Assembly: GCA_030278955.1 (NCBI GenBank)
Contig: JAOANR010000011.1
Location: forward strand, 27,284,403-27,348,402
Length of the DNA: 64,000 bases
Direction of reading: 5' to 3'
Source of the DNA: Hygrophila difformis
Lineage: Eukaryota; Streptophyta; Magnoliopsida; Lamiales; Acanthaceae
This document shows positions 44,569 through 55,904 of this stretch, one piece after another. The stretch's first letter is position 1, and each line of letters opens with the position of its first letter. The notes beneath the pieces were generated by a model. That model saw only the letters and a list, made by a program, of their open reading frames with translations, was not told the origin of the DNA and did not search any database. Made by a program: the position numbers and the translations under genes.

Positions 44569-45063
44569 TCAGACTCCTCCAGCTTGTTTAAACAACCAAG
44601 TAATAAACAGAAGCACTGCTAATGGCATATAGTCAATTGAATATATGAATTGAGCCACTGTCCTGTAAAAACTGAGCTTCAATGGAGAAAACATTCTCCA
44701 AATTTCAAAGTAACAACTTTACAGAATAGGAATTTCACCAACACAAAGCATATACAGAAAAAATTCCAACTACAATCAGCAGGTCTTAGTTTCTAACCCT
44801 AATCCCAATCGCATTCAACATATAACCAACAAAATCCAGTTCGCAGCTTATCAATTTCCCAATCCCTCCGATCCCTCCAATCCAATCCAGTCCAAAACTC
44901 AGGTACAAAATTAGAAGCAACAAAATGCAAATCAAAGATTCAATCCAAATCTAAGGAGCCAACGAAAACTCCAAAACAAGTAAGAGCGAAAAATCAAAGC
45001 TTTACACTTACACAGAGCAGTAGAGATATCCGGTGCCCAAACCTCATGTACTCCAATCATCAT
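44569..45063 (-). CDS. candidate two-exon gene for a 46-residue membrane protein
   Basis: Minus strand. Exon 1: ATG 45063 to 45012 (MMIGVHEVWAPDISTAL), preceded by an acceptor-like CTAATGTAG and followed by donor GTAAGTG. Exon 2: 44657-44569, after a pyrimidine-rich acceptor ending ACAGGACAG, reading AQFIYSIDYMPLAVLLFITW then LFKQAGGV and a stop. An upstream noncoding exon may end at about 45137 (GGTCAAG|GTAAAAG). The second exon has a hydrophobic segment fit for one membrane helix. The frame holds only if the second of two adjacent AGs is used as acceptor; the first would give an early stop. I do not recognise the family. Confidence 0.35.
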
Positions 45064-46171
45064 CTACATTAGGGGAAAAAAAATAAGTGATTTCCCTCCC
45101 CCCGAATCAGAGCAAAGCTTTTACCTTGACCACAGGGCAGAGCACCACCACCTACTCTTTTGTACAAAAAGCAGATTCACTCAATGAGGAAGCAAGAAAT
45201 ATGCTCGTGCCTTATTCCCGCACTCGATTTTGGTTGCTTTTTGCACAGCTTCACAAAGAAAGCAGAGGCCCACTGCCTTATTTTACTGCTCCTCCATTGT
45301 TTTACATTTACACTGTACCTTACATACATGCTCTCTTTTCTGCGTATAAAAATACCACTAGTCTACTGCTCCCGTATTCCCATTTTATCCGTATATTTTG
45401 ATTAAGACGGGATTAAAATTGGTCCCTTAATTTTAAAACTTACCGCCAAGTTGGAGCACCAAACATGCATCCGGAAAAAAAACTTACTGCCAGGTAATCC
45501 ACCAAGTTGGGTCAACGGGCATTGACCGCGCTAATCCACTTGCCACATCAGCATGGGCAGTGATTAAGGGTGGTTGGAATCATTTGGGCTACAATTAAGC
45601 TACTTAGAGGATGAATTGGACTAATTCAATAATTATGAGATTGTTTGGAAAATTTTTTAAAATTAAGGTACTGTTTGGGTTTATTTTCCTTAGTCTAATA
45701 GATGTGTGTTGTGTATTTTATATAGTTGGGGTCTCATTCAGTTTGTATCAGATAGTTACCTTCCTCTTTTCTGAATCAATGAGAGCTCCACATTTATTTA
45801 CCTTCGTGTTCTTAGTTTCTTCAAATGTAAGAACAACCATAGCAAAATAAGAACATGTTTGGGGATTATATATGAATAAACTGGTGACCGTTCCATTTGT
45901 AATTTTCAGAATCTGCACCCGTGCCAATTCCCTTGTAAGTACTGCCGAAGAATTGTTCATCGTGTAAGCATCGTATAGAACACTAAGGCTCCGAAGACAT
46001 AATCCGCCACACGTGCTTCAGGTTATATATGTTCCACACGTGCTTCAGGTTATATATGTTCTCCCATGCAATCAAATGCACTTTTCTTTTGTCCATGGTG
46101 GAGCCCCTTAGAAATTCCATTCTAATTTTCTTGATGATACGACGTGGAAATTGCAAATCTACATAGCATAG
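45064..46171. other. intergenic DNA, no gene recognised
   Basis: It may contain the 5' noncoding exon of the small candidate gene to the left (about 45137-45200). Apart from a perfect 27 bp tandem duplication at 46007-46060, I see nothing. Confidence 0.5.
46007..46060. repeat. perfect 27 bp tandem duplication containing CACGTG
   Basis: 46007-46033 and 46034-46060 are identical and each carries a G-box core (CACACGTGC). No promoter context is apparent. Confidence 0.9.
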
Positions 46172-46390
46172 CTACTCATAGTACTTTTCATACGACGTGG
46201 TCAAGACAGGTTTCACAAGTGTTATACTATCGGCAAGATTAAGACAACCGCTCACCCAACCACGAAGTCTCGATTGAATTTTACTATTGACCAAGAAATT
46301 GTAATAATCCAACGTTCCGCGCTGACCAATTGTGATGGGACGGACGGTTAAATAAGTGCTGCGTGAGTTGCTGCTACTTACGCTAATTAG
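46172..46390 (-). pseudogene. LINE reverse transcriptase fragment
   Basis: The minus strand reads NFLVNSKIQSRLRGWVSG then CLNLADSITLVKPVLTT, matching the plant LINE RT stretch with consensus around RLxxWKxxxLSxAGRxTLxKSVL. The preceding YLTVRP also fits. Only about 70 residues remain and no catalytic motif is visible. Confidence 0.5.
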
Positions 46391-46470
46391 TTCATGTTCT
46401 ATAACACTCCTTGCCGATACAATAAGGACCACACTTCCAAACATAACATGTGATTTTTGGAAGCTAGCTA

Positions 46471-46474
<4 letters not shown>

Positions 46475-46517
<43 letters not shown>
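46475..46517. repeat. (AT)n microsatellite
   Basis: About 21 uninterrupted AT dinucleotides. Confidence 0.95.
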
Positions 46518-46521
<4 letters not shown>

Positions 46522-46686
46522 CCTGATTGACAGCAGATTGAGTACAGAAAACATCTTGGAACTCTTTTAACACGCGGTTCTGCTGGGCTAAAGTAGCTTG
46601 AGAGAACAAAAGAATTAATATCGAAGAATAGGTAAGGAAACTTAAGGCTGCCTCCATCCATCCCATGTAATGGGATACCAAATTAT

Positions 46687-47043
46687 TGTTGGAATTCTTT
46701 AAATCGAGAGAACAACACTTTTTGAGAATTCAGAGGTTGTGTATCTAAATCTCGTTCTCCATTCTCTGATATCAATTCTGTTGAAATTTTGAATTGGGGA
46801 GAACTATTGAGTTTAGGAATTATGCTTCTCTAAAACTCGTCTCATTTTTTTCATTAACATTACACGACTATTTATAGCCGGAATAAATACAAACATGACA
46901 ATATAAAATACAATATTTTTGACAAACGCAATCCGCAATATTTGACGGATTGTTATTCAAACATTACTGCTTCTTTTGATTGCGGCTTCCTGTCGGTAAT
47001 CACTTTGCCGCTTCTTTGGACTGAATGAGTTTAACGTTTAACA
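46687..47043 (-). repeat. 3' LTR of the non-autonomous element (357 bp)
   Basis: TGTTGGAATTCTTTAAATC...GAGTTTAACGTTTAACA. The intact copy shows what the split LTR looked like before the solo LTR inserted. Confidence 0.85.
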
Positions 47044-48445
47044 TTTTTCCCCCTAAACTCATTCCTTTAAAATTTTGAATTCCAAGCTCTTGGTGATTGC
47101 TTCAATCCATAGAGCTTTCTTTAACAAATTTTCTGCTCCAAAATTTCTTCTTTTCACAGCAATAATTATTTTTCCACCAATTTTCTGAATATCTGTGGGA
47201 TCTTCTTTTTCACTGCAGCTTCTTTCATGTGCTCCAACTTTTAAATTTGAGTGCCCCTGCCCCACTACCTTTTTTTTTAATACAACACTATTTTCCCTTT
47301 TTTTTTGAACTTCCACGTCTTTAACAATTTCACCTACTTTCACAGATGCTTTGTCGGTGTCTTTGACATAGAACAATTATTGCACTAACTTTCCACCCAC
47401 TTTAATTTAATGCTTGTGCCCAGAGTTTCTTGCACCCAATTTTCTTTATCAATGCCCAATCAATTCCACTTTCTTTTGTCTCCCTCATAGCTCCTAAGTT
47501 ATAAGTGTATCCAGTCTGTTGTGGCTTGAGCGACACCAGCAGAGGCGGAGGGCTGGAGGAAGAGACCGGTGCATGCAGCAGCAGTGGTCACAAGGCTGGG
47601 TGGTGGATCGAAGCGGCACAGTAATGTCGACGTTCATGCTGAAGCGATGATTGCAACAGGAAGACAGACTCAGGATGGCTTTCGAGGCTCCGGCAGCATC
47701 GTGGAGGAGTGGTGCGCAGGTGGCGCAATTCTGCAGCTGGTCGGCGGCAGTGGGCTGTGCAGGAGGCAGCTCGACAGTACGGAGGTGCGGGCTGTAGCTG
47801 GTTGGCGGCAGCAGAGGTGCAGCAGATGGCCGACAGTGATTAGCTCAGCGAGTCGGATCTGGTGATAGCAGCAGGCGGCACTTCGCCGGTGTTTGGCGGT
47901 GGCTGCTGGTCGGCTCTCGGCAGTGCTCCGTGGTCGGAGGAGAGGAGCAGAGGCTCTGGCTCATCGGAGTTGTGTTGACGATCTGGTGCTGTCGCAGTTG
48001 CAGCGGGCGACACTCGACACTCGGCGGTGGTTTAAGCTCGGGTCGTTGGTGTGGTGACGATCTGGTGCTGTCGCGGCTGCAGCGGGCGACGCTCGACGCT
48101 CAGCGGTGGTTTAAGCTCGTCGTAGGTGTGGCGACGGAGGTGGTGCTTTGGCGGATGCACTGGTGTTGGCAGTGGCTGGCTCAGGTTTCTTCCTTGCAGC
48201 GGTGGTCTGCTCTTGCAAAACCCTGTGAGAAATGTCTTTTAATTGAGTGTTTATACTCAATTTTTTTATGCTCTGAGTTTGGATCGACTCAGGCTCTGGG
48301 CTCTACCCAGCTTTTCTTTTTCCCTCTGAGTTTGGATCACTTAGACTCTGCTTTTCTACCCAGCTTTTCCTCTTCGTTCTGAGTTTGGATCACTCAGGCT
48401 CCGGGCTCTACCTAGCTTCTCTTCGCTCTGAGTTTGGATCACTTA
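47044..48445 (-). other. internal region of the non-autonomous element
   Basis: The left third is AT-rich and has a 105-codon minus-strand ORF (47059-47376, Lys-rich, ending EAITKSLEFKILKE) of unknown nature. 47520-48240 is unusually GC-rich for this window, with no long frame that resembles a known protein. A 77 bp unit (GACGATCTGGTGCTGTCGC...) is tandemly duplicated at 47969-48046 and 48047-48122. 48262-48445 holds four imperfect copies of a CTCTGAGTTTGGATCACT unit that runs into the PBS. Confidence 0.6.
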
Positions 48446-48458
48446 GGCTCTGATACCA
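48262..48458 (-). repeat. tandem repeats merging into the PBS
   Basis: Four copies of a unit near 50 bp built on CTGAGTTTGGATCACTTAGGCTCTG. The last copy reads GGCTCTGATACCA and is the real PBS (48446-48458 on the minus strand). Earlier copies have GGCTCTGGGCTC or GACTCTGCTTT in its place. Confidence 0.75.
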
Positions 48459-48460
48459 AA

Positions 48461-48722
48461 TGTTAGAATTCTTTAAATCGGGAGAACAACACTTTTTAAG
48501 AATTTAGAGGTTGTGTATCTAAATCTCGTTCTCCATTCTCCCCAATTCTGTTGAAATTTTGAATTTGGGAGAACTATTGAGTTTAGGAATTATGCTTCTC
48601 TAAAACTCGTCTCATTTTTCATTAACATTACACGGCTATTTATAGCCGGAAGGAATACAAACGTGACAATATAAAATACAATATTTTTGACAAACGCAAT
48701 CCGCAATATTTGACGGATTGTT
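48461..48722 (-). repeat. 5' LTR of the non-autonomous element, first part
   Basis: Matches 46687-46950. The remaining part is at 51423-51511, beyond the inserted solo LTR. Confidence 0.85.
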
Positions 48723-51417
48723 TGTAACACCCCGGTTTTTGGTCACCCAGGTCGGGATGTCACCGCCACACCTCCCTAGCAAGACACGGTTTCTCCGAGC
48801 TCGGTAAAGAGATGCAAGGCTATGGTTTTTCAGAAATTAAAACATTCAAACAACCCATTCATATATATAGTTTAAAAATAATATATCAAAGTTGCAGCGG
48901 AAAGTAATATTTACATATGTATAATGCAGCGGAATTTAAAATTGGGCCAACACGGCCAAAATACGAAACAGGCTCGTTCATGCAAATTCGAGTCTAACGC
49001 AACATTTAAAAATAATGTATTTCCCAAATTCCCATGAATGTATATGATGATGCATATTCTTCAGCTCTGAAAGAAAAAGGGAAACAATATGGTTTGGTCA
49101 GCAAAGACTTGATGAGTAAGTTAACACAGACATGATTATGGGGTTTCAAAGCCATTAATTAGACTTATAGAAAACATGTGCATAGCACCCCATAATTTAA
49201 TTTATGTATCTAATAATAATTTAATTGCATAATTTAAAAGACAGGGATTTCATAAGATCATAAATATAAGTTGCAAAGTAATTAAATAAATTGACATAAA
49301 TTTAAAAGCACAATTTAACCGGAATTTAATTTAAACAAATGTCTCGCTTCGTTTCTTTCACAGATCACCATCGCTAGGGCTCTTATGTCCGCCAGCCTTA
49401 CGCTCGGGCTCTTATGTCCATGAGTATCATGGTCAATCTTTTAATAGGTTCATTACACCCGCTGACCATACAATCAATATGTCGCTAGGGCTCTTATGTC
49501 CACTAGCCATACACTTGGGCTCTTATGTCCCAAGCCGTAGACAAAATTGACAGTATCCAGCTTAGTCATAAACCCCAATGTTTTAATCTTCTCTTTGTTT
49601 AGAAAGACCAATTTTCCAAATTTAGTAAGTTTCTCAAAATATACTATTTCAGGACGCTATCCGCTTCGATATCATTTAAAATCCTTTTCAACAAGATTTT
49701 CAAGATTTGACTTGGTCAAAACCACAGTTTACTCCAAAATTAATTAAAAATCGGTTTTAAGTCGAAACATTTTGAAATTTGACCGGTGACTTGAAAACAT
49801 AGAGGCAAATAAGTTTCGTGTTTTAACTTTTTCGAACAGGGTTAAGGAAATAAGCCAAAAACGTAGATTTCTATCAGGTTACAAATTTGTCCGAATCTTT
49901 ACGACAGCAGTTCCTAAATTTCGAGATCTACCATAGCAAACCAACTCCAAAATTGATGAAATTTTACAAGGGAATTCTTAAGACATATATCTACAAGTTT
50001 CATGTTCAACAAAAGATCTAATTCACCCTATATCTATTGTCAAAAACGCTAACAAGTGCGGGCCAAGAATCAGTCAAGATTTCAAGATCTAAATTTAGAA
50101 CAGTTCGGTTTGGAGTCGAATTCCGATATCAAACCTCAACGAAAAATTCCAAAACTTTATGGAGGTGTTCTTAACGTATAGATCTACAATTCTTATGTTC
50201 AGCACCAATCCTAAATCGGTCTAGATCTAAGGTAAAAATCAACCTCAAGTTCGGATAAAGAATCTATCACCGTTTCAAGATCTAAGTCGATGGCATGTCT
50301 GTTCATGGTCGTTTTCGGATATCAAAACACGATGAAAAATTATGAAAATTTTACAGAAGATAGATCTATGTCTTAGGAACGTTTTCATGTTTTAAGTTTT
50401 GTCGTTTGAACAGTTTAAGGGTTCGGAAAAATCATGCAAAAACGCTGCGCTGTAAGGATTTTAGTTGTGGCAGATTTTACGTTCTTGATTCAAAACTTTA
50501 GATCAAGTGAATTTTAATTCTCCCAAACCATGTAAGTATTAACTTACAGATCTATGGTCGTCTCGGCTCGTCGATTCGGAGACGTGGCTTCCAGTCCACC
50601 GTTTATCCCTTCGGTTCGTCGGGTTCTTCGTTCTAGATCCGAATCGGGGTGTAGAAGAGAAAGAGATTGGGTTAGGATTTGTTTTCGAATCAAGAATGGA
50701 AAAAGATTAGATCGGATCTTACCACGACGATAGAAGACTTCCGATTTTCGTCCAAGGCAGTCCCTTCTCTTGGTTTCGTGCCTCCGACAACTCCGGGATT
50801 AGGGTTTGATGTGTAGAGATTTTTCGTAGGGTTTTGAAAAGTGTTTGGGGCTGATTAGGATGGTTATTTATAGATGTAAAGGACCTAAAGGACGTCCAAA
50901 GCAGCCCTAGGATGTCTTGAGTCGCAAGGTGAGCAACCGAAGTAGAAAAATCCGGATTCGGGTGAGTAAATCTCGCAACGGGCGAATCTGTCCGATGGCG
51001 CGGCCTTGGCGCGCCGTTTAGCCAAAAACCGCGCGGCCCACGCCTGGACTTCGGTCCGAGCGGGTCGTGCGATCCGTCGGGCATTTCCTCCTCTCTTTCG
51101 TACTTCTATCCCTCTATGTTCTCGGATTCGGATTTACGGGATATTTTCGGGCTTCCGATTTCCTATCTTAATTTTATTCGGATCTAAGTTTATATTTGGA
51201 CTCGAGTTATGGAGTCCATCGGTGTTGGGTTTCCGTGTAACAATTTATTTGATTAAATTGTCTTCGGCTTCCCGGGTTCTCGGAATTTTGATTCCTTTTT
51301 AATTTAAATTCCATTTCTCATCTCTTATGATTCTTTATCTATTTATCATGTTTATTTATTTATTATATTTATTTATTTATTTATTTATTTTATGTTGCAA
51401 AATTCTCGGGTATTACA
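48723..51417 (-). mobile_element. Tekay-like solo LTR (2695 bp) with target duplication
   Basis: TGTAACACCCCGGTTTTTGG...CTCGGGTATTACA, related to the element B LTR and nearly identical at its start to 19069-19125. It lies inside another LTR. Comparison with the empty copy near 46955 shows the duplicated target TTGTT on the left and CTGTT on the right (one change). No internal sequence or second LTR is present, so it is a solo LTR. GCTCTTATGTCC recurs four times at 49378-49530. Confidence 0.9.
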
Positions 51418-51422
51418 CTGTT

Positions 51423-51511
51423 ATTCAAACATTACTGCTTCTTTTGATTGCGTCTTCCTGTCGGTAATCACTTTGCCGCTTCTTTGGACTGAATGAGTTT
51501 AACGTTTAACA
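51423..51511 (-). repeat. 5' LTR of the non-autonomous element, second part
   Basis: Matches 46955-47043 and ends GTTTAACGTTTAACA. Confidence 0.85.
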
Positions 51512-52345
51512 ATTAAGCTCATCAGTTCTCACGGCACTAATGATGATGCGAGCGGCGAAGATGCTCCAATCAATGGATGAAGATATAATAAGGTGACAAT
51601 GAGTTGCCTTAACAGATTCCTCTAGTAGGGTTTAATTTAAACTCTCCCAAGAGTTGGCCGTTCCACAGCAGCTGCATGGATGATGATGAATTGATACAAC
51701 TCATTGTAAGACGAATTAATTAATAATGCACGCCCTCGAATCCAGCAGCCACGTACTGTCAATGTCTACTATATATATATATATATATATATACTAGAAT
51801 TTGCGGTGCGCGCGACGCCGCGCGAGGCGAAGGCGAATTTAAAGCGGGATTTGGAATGTGATACATTATTGCATATACATAGTATGGAGTTTGGTAGAGG
51901 AAGAGAGATTGTGTTAGAAAAATAGAATTATTGTAAGCAAGATGATCATGAATGAACTATTGGTAAACATGGGAATGATGATAATACAATTCCATTTGAC
52001 AAGCATTTGTTTCGTCGTCATATAAAAAAGAAATAGGTCTCCTCCATGATCTGTTAATAATTCCATTAATCAATCAGCTAGGTACCAAATTATATGGAAT
52101 AGCAATGCATACGCAAAAGTATATTGGCATTACAGCAGCAATAGTATATTGTTAGTTGTAGCAACACAGACGATGGACAAAAGATGTAGCAGTAGAAAAA
52201 GCAAATATTGTTAGCACAAGCACATAGATGCTTGACAAACTACATAGATGACAGCAAAAGTATACTGTGTGTAGATGACACTTTCAAACCATATAGATTC
52301 ATAGATGGTTTTTTGTGTCATTGCCACAGCGGTTAGGTGGAGCAG
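51512..52345. other. spacer with a Helitron-like 5' terminus
   Basis: No gene. TCTACTATAT with an (AT)n run at 51763-51793 is followed by ACTAGAATTTGCGGTGCGCG and a GC-rich palindromic CGCGACGCCGCGCG. This resembles the 5' ends of many plant Helitrons (TC start, TACTATAT, then a GC-rich block). The base before the TC is G where Helitrons usually insert after A. No 3' CTRR hairpin was found in the window. Confidence 0.3.
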
Positions 52346-52594
52346 CTAGTCTTCCTTTGGAGCCTTTGGTTTAGCTTTTCTATTGGTGATTTTGGTTTTT
52401 TTTGAGGGGCTAGCATTGGTCTCGTTTGACAGAATTTGGGAGAGGCTTTCTTCGGCATTTAATGCAGGCAAGAGATCCCTGCAGGCCTTGGTATCTTTAG
52501 CATGTTGTGTGGATAATTGGTGGAGCTTAGGGGTTATTCCAGAACTGTCCGATTGAGTTATTTGTAGCGGTGGAGGTGTTTGTGGATGAATTTC

Positions 52595-55226
52595 TGTAAC
52601 ACCCCGGTTTTTGGTCACCCAGGTCGGGATGTCACCGCCACACCTCTCTAGCAAGACACGGTTTCTCCGAGCTTGCTAAAGAGATGCAAGGCTATGGTTT
52701 TTCAGAATTTAAAACATTCAAACAGCCCATTTATATATAATTTAAAAATAATGTACCAAAGTTACAGCGGAAAGTATTAATTACATATGTATAATGCAGC
52801 GGAATTTAAAATTGGGCCAACACGGCCAAAATACGAGTTAAACAGGCCCGTTCATGCATTCCATAACTAAGTCTAGAATAATAAAAGAAAATAATATTTC
52901 CCCGAATATCCCATGCATGCATATGATGATGCATATTCTTCATGCTCTGTAGGAAAAAAGAAAGTAATGGTTTTGGTCAGCACAACGTGCTAAGTAAGTT
53001 AACACATACATGATTATGGGGTTCAAAGCCATTAATTAAATTTAAAGAAAACATGTGCATAACACCCCATAACTTGATTCATTTATCTAATAATAATTTA
53101 AAGGCATAATTCACAGGATATGGACCGTAAATCATAAATATAGCTTGCCAAGTAAAATAATTGTAGGACATAATTTAAGAGCATAATTTAAATAAGGGAA
53201 AGAAAACATTCAAGTCTTTTAAATTTTCCTGTTAATCCCTAGCCGAGTATCAAGATTTTATTTGTAGTTAAGTTTCTCTCGCCGTTTTGGCACAGTTTCT
53301 CATGTTCAACACCATCGTCCAATCAGGCACGATGTGCAAAGCTAGGGAGGGCACCCTGCAGAGCACTCACCCCCTACGTAGATTACTCTCGTCCGTTTAG
53401 GCACGAAGCAAAAAGCTAGAGGGGCACCCGATGGAGCACTCACCCCCTACATAGGTCACTCTCGTCCATTTAGGCACGAAGCAAAAAGCTAGAGGGGCAC
53501 CCGATGGAGCATTCACCCTCTACGTAGAAAGCTCAAACTAGCTATAACGGGATTTTGAAAATGTTTGTTTATGTATCTTATTTCAAAGGAGTTTCCACTC
53601 ATTTAAACCTTAAAGGCCAATTTCTCAAATTTAGCAAGTTTCTCAAAATATACTATTTCAGGATGCTACTCGCTCCGATATCATTTAAAAATTCTTTCCA
53701 ACAAGAATTTCAAGATTTGACTCCGGTAACCGCTATTTACTCTAAAATTTATTTAAAATCATATTCAAGTCCAAAAATTCTGAAAATTTACCACTGACTC
53801 GGAAACACTAAGATAAACAACTTTCGTTTTTTAACTTTTTCAATCCGAGATACCTAAACAGGTCAAAAACATCGATTTTCGTAGAAACGTTAACTCTGTC
53901 CGAATTTATCTTACAGCAGTTCAAGATTTTCAATATCTACCATAGCAAATCAACTTCAAACTTAACGAAATTTTACAGAGACCTTTTTAAGATATTTGTC
54001 TACAACTTTCATGTTTGGCTAAAGATCTAAATCAGCCTAAAACCCTAGTCAAAAACGTCATCAAGTTCAGACCTAAGTTCTGTCAAGAATTTCAAGATTC
54101 AAATCTTAGCAGTTCGGTTTTGGGTGGATTTCATATATCAAATCATCACGAAAAATTTTAAAAATTTTACAGGAGATAGATCTAAGCCTTTGGAACGTTT
54201 TTCGTGTTTTAAGTTTTGTCGTTTAAAGAATTTTAAGGGTTCGGAAAAATTGTACAAAATCGCTGCGCCGATAGAAATCACATGTGACAGATTTTCGAAA
54301 GTCTTGATTAAGCTTTTAGATTTAAGTGTTTTAATTACTCCCAAAACCATGTAAGTGTCAACTTACAGATCTTTGGTCGTCCGGGATCGTCGATTTCGGA
54401 GACGTGGCTTCCAGTCCACCGTTTATCTCCTCGGTTCGTCGGGTTCTTCGTTCTCGATCCGATTCGGGGCGTAGAGAAGAAAAAGGTGAGGTTAGGATTC
54501 GTTTTCGAATCGTATATGGAACAAGGTTTGGATCAGAACTTACCACAACGTTGGAGATCTTCCGATTCTAGTCCAAACAGCCCTCGCATTGATTTCGTGC
54601 CTCCGACGACTCCGGAATTAGGGTTTTCGAACGTATAGAGAGTATGGATGTTTTGAAAAGTGTTCGGGGCTTTCAAGAGGGGTTATTTATATGTAGACAT
54701 GACCTAGGGACGTCCAAGGTCGGCCTTGGTGAGTCTTGAGCCGAAAGGTGTTCAACCGAAGTCGGAAAATCCGGATTCGGGCGAGTGAATCTCGCAGCGG
54801 GCGATTCTGCTTGCTGGCGCGGCCGTGGCGCGCCGTTAGGCTATTGACCGCGCGGCCACCGCACGGCTGCCGCCTGGACTCCGGTCCGGGCGGGTCGTGC
54901 GATCCGCCGTGCCTTTCCTCTTCTCTTTCGGACTTCTATCCCTTTATGCTCCCGGATTCCGATTTCCGGGATATTTTCAGGCTCCGATTTCCTATCTTAA
55001 TTTTATTCGGATCTAAATTTACATTTGGACTCGAGTTATTGAGCCCATCGGTGTTGGGTTTCCTTGTAACCATTTATTCGATTAAATTGTCTTCGGCTTC
55101 CCGGGTTCTAGGAATTTTGATTCCTTTTTAATTTAAATTCTATTTCTCATCTTTTATGATTCTTTATCCATTTATCATGTTTATTATATTTATTTATTTT
55201 ATGTTGCAAAATTCTCGGGTATTACA
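52595..55226 (-). mobile_element. Tekay-like solo LTR (2632 bp) with perfect target duplication ATTTC
   Basis: TGTAACACCCCGG...CTCGGGTATTACA, flanked by ATTTC at 52590-52594 and 55227-55231. Same family and orientation as the copy at 48723. A unit near 72 bp (CTCTCGTC..TTTAGGCACGAAG) is tandemly repeated about three times at 53276-53525. It lies in the last exon of the RPA70-like gene, about ten bases after the splice acceptor. Confidence 0.95.
53276..53525. repeat. 72 bp tandem repeat inside the solo LTR
   Basis: Two near-identical units (about 53388-53459 and 53460-53530), each with CGTTTAGGCACGAAGC-like sequence and AGCTAGAGGGGCACCCGATGG, preceded by a diverged unit. The LTR at 48723 has a different repeat at the same relative position. 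Confidence 0.8.
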
Positions 55227-55904
55227 ATTTCTACTGCAGCTGAAACATTGAAATTGAAGGTGTGATTTAGAAGAGTTAAAAAGTGTTTAGGTATGGGGTA
55301 TTTTAGAAAACAAATACCTTGGATGTCTTCAACCTTAGCTACTATGTAGATATCGCCAGGGTAGGCTGCTGAGGTGGGCAATTTCTTCTTGATGGTAAGC
55401 TGAAAATTCTTGTTTTGTACCTCCTCATTGCGGAATTCGCATAGATCAATTTTTTCCTATCATTATGCAGCGGGAATAGAGAGATTAAAAAGTGTTAGTT
55501 ATTGATTTAAGGAGGCAAGAGAAACAATGTGGTACCTGAGGTATCATTTGTAAGATTTCGTCTGGACTGATACCCAAAATCATTTCAGCAGTTTCTTGAA
55601 ACGAAACACATTGAACAGAGGCTGTGTCGTCTTTGATTTGTAGAGCGATTTTGATTCTGTGAAGGAAGTTTTAAAATGAAGGCCGAAGGAAACTTTCTAA
55701 TGTAGAAAAATGTGAGTAGAAATTATGAAGGTCTAAGTTGCAAGGAACCTTTTTTCATATTTTGTATACTTTTGGCATTTGAAGCACCCGTAGAGTTTGT
55801 TTGGCGGAGCAACTTTCCCAATTTTGCAGACGGGGCAGGCTGTGTACGTTATCTTGGATTGATCTGGACCTGGTACTTGAAATTGAGCAATGCACTGGAA
55901 TTCT

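Larger units (their letters stand above)
46687..51511 (-). mobile_element. Short non-autonomous LTR retrotransposon, 5' LTR split by a solo LTR
   Basis: Two LTRs of about 350 bp (46687-47043 and 48461-48722 plus 51423-51511) share the ends TGTTNGAATTC...GTTTAACA. On the minus strand a PBS for tRNA-iMet (48446-48458) follows the 5' LTR, and a purine run TTTAGGGGGAAAAA precedes the 3' LTR, so the element is minus-strand. The internal region is only 1.4 kb, without RT, integrase or protease. Flanks ATTAT and ATTAA are an imperfect target duplication. Size and content place it between TRIM and LARD classes; the copia-like LTR ends suggest a copia partner in trans. Confidence 0.8.

Noticed and set aside
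46540..46681. Minus-strand start of a secreted protein (MEAALSFLTYSSILILLFSQ)
   Set aside because: It looks like a signal peptide for about 25 residues, but the frame then runs into the (AT)n microsatellite and no matching downstream exon was found.
50719..51084. 121-codon minus-strand ORF in the solo LTR
   Set aside because: It lies wholly in LTR sequence, the corresponding frame is not kept in the related LTR at 52595, and there is no known domain.
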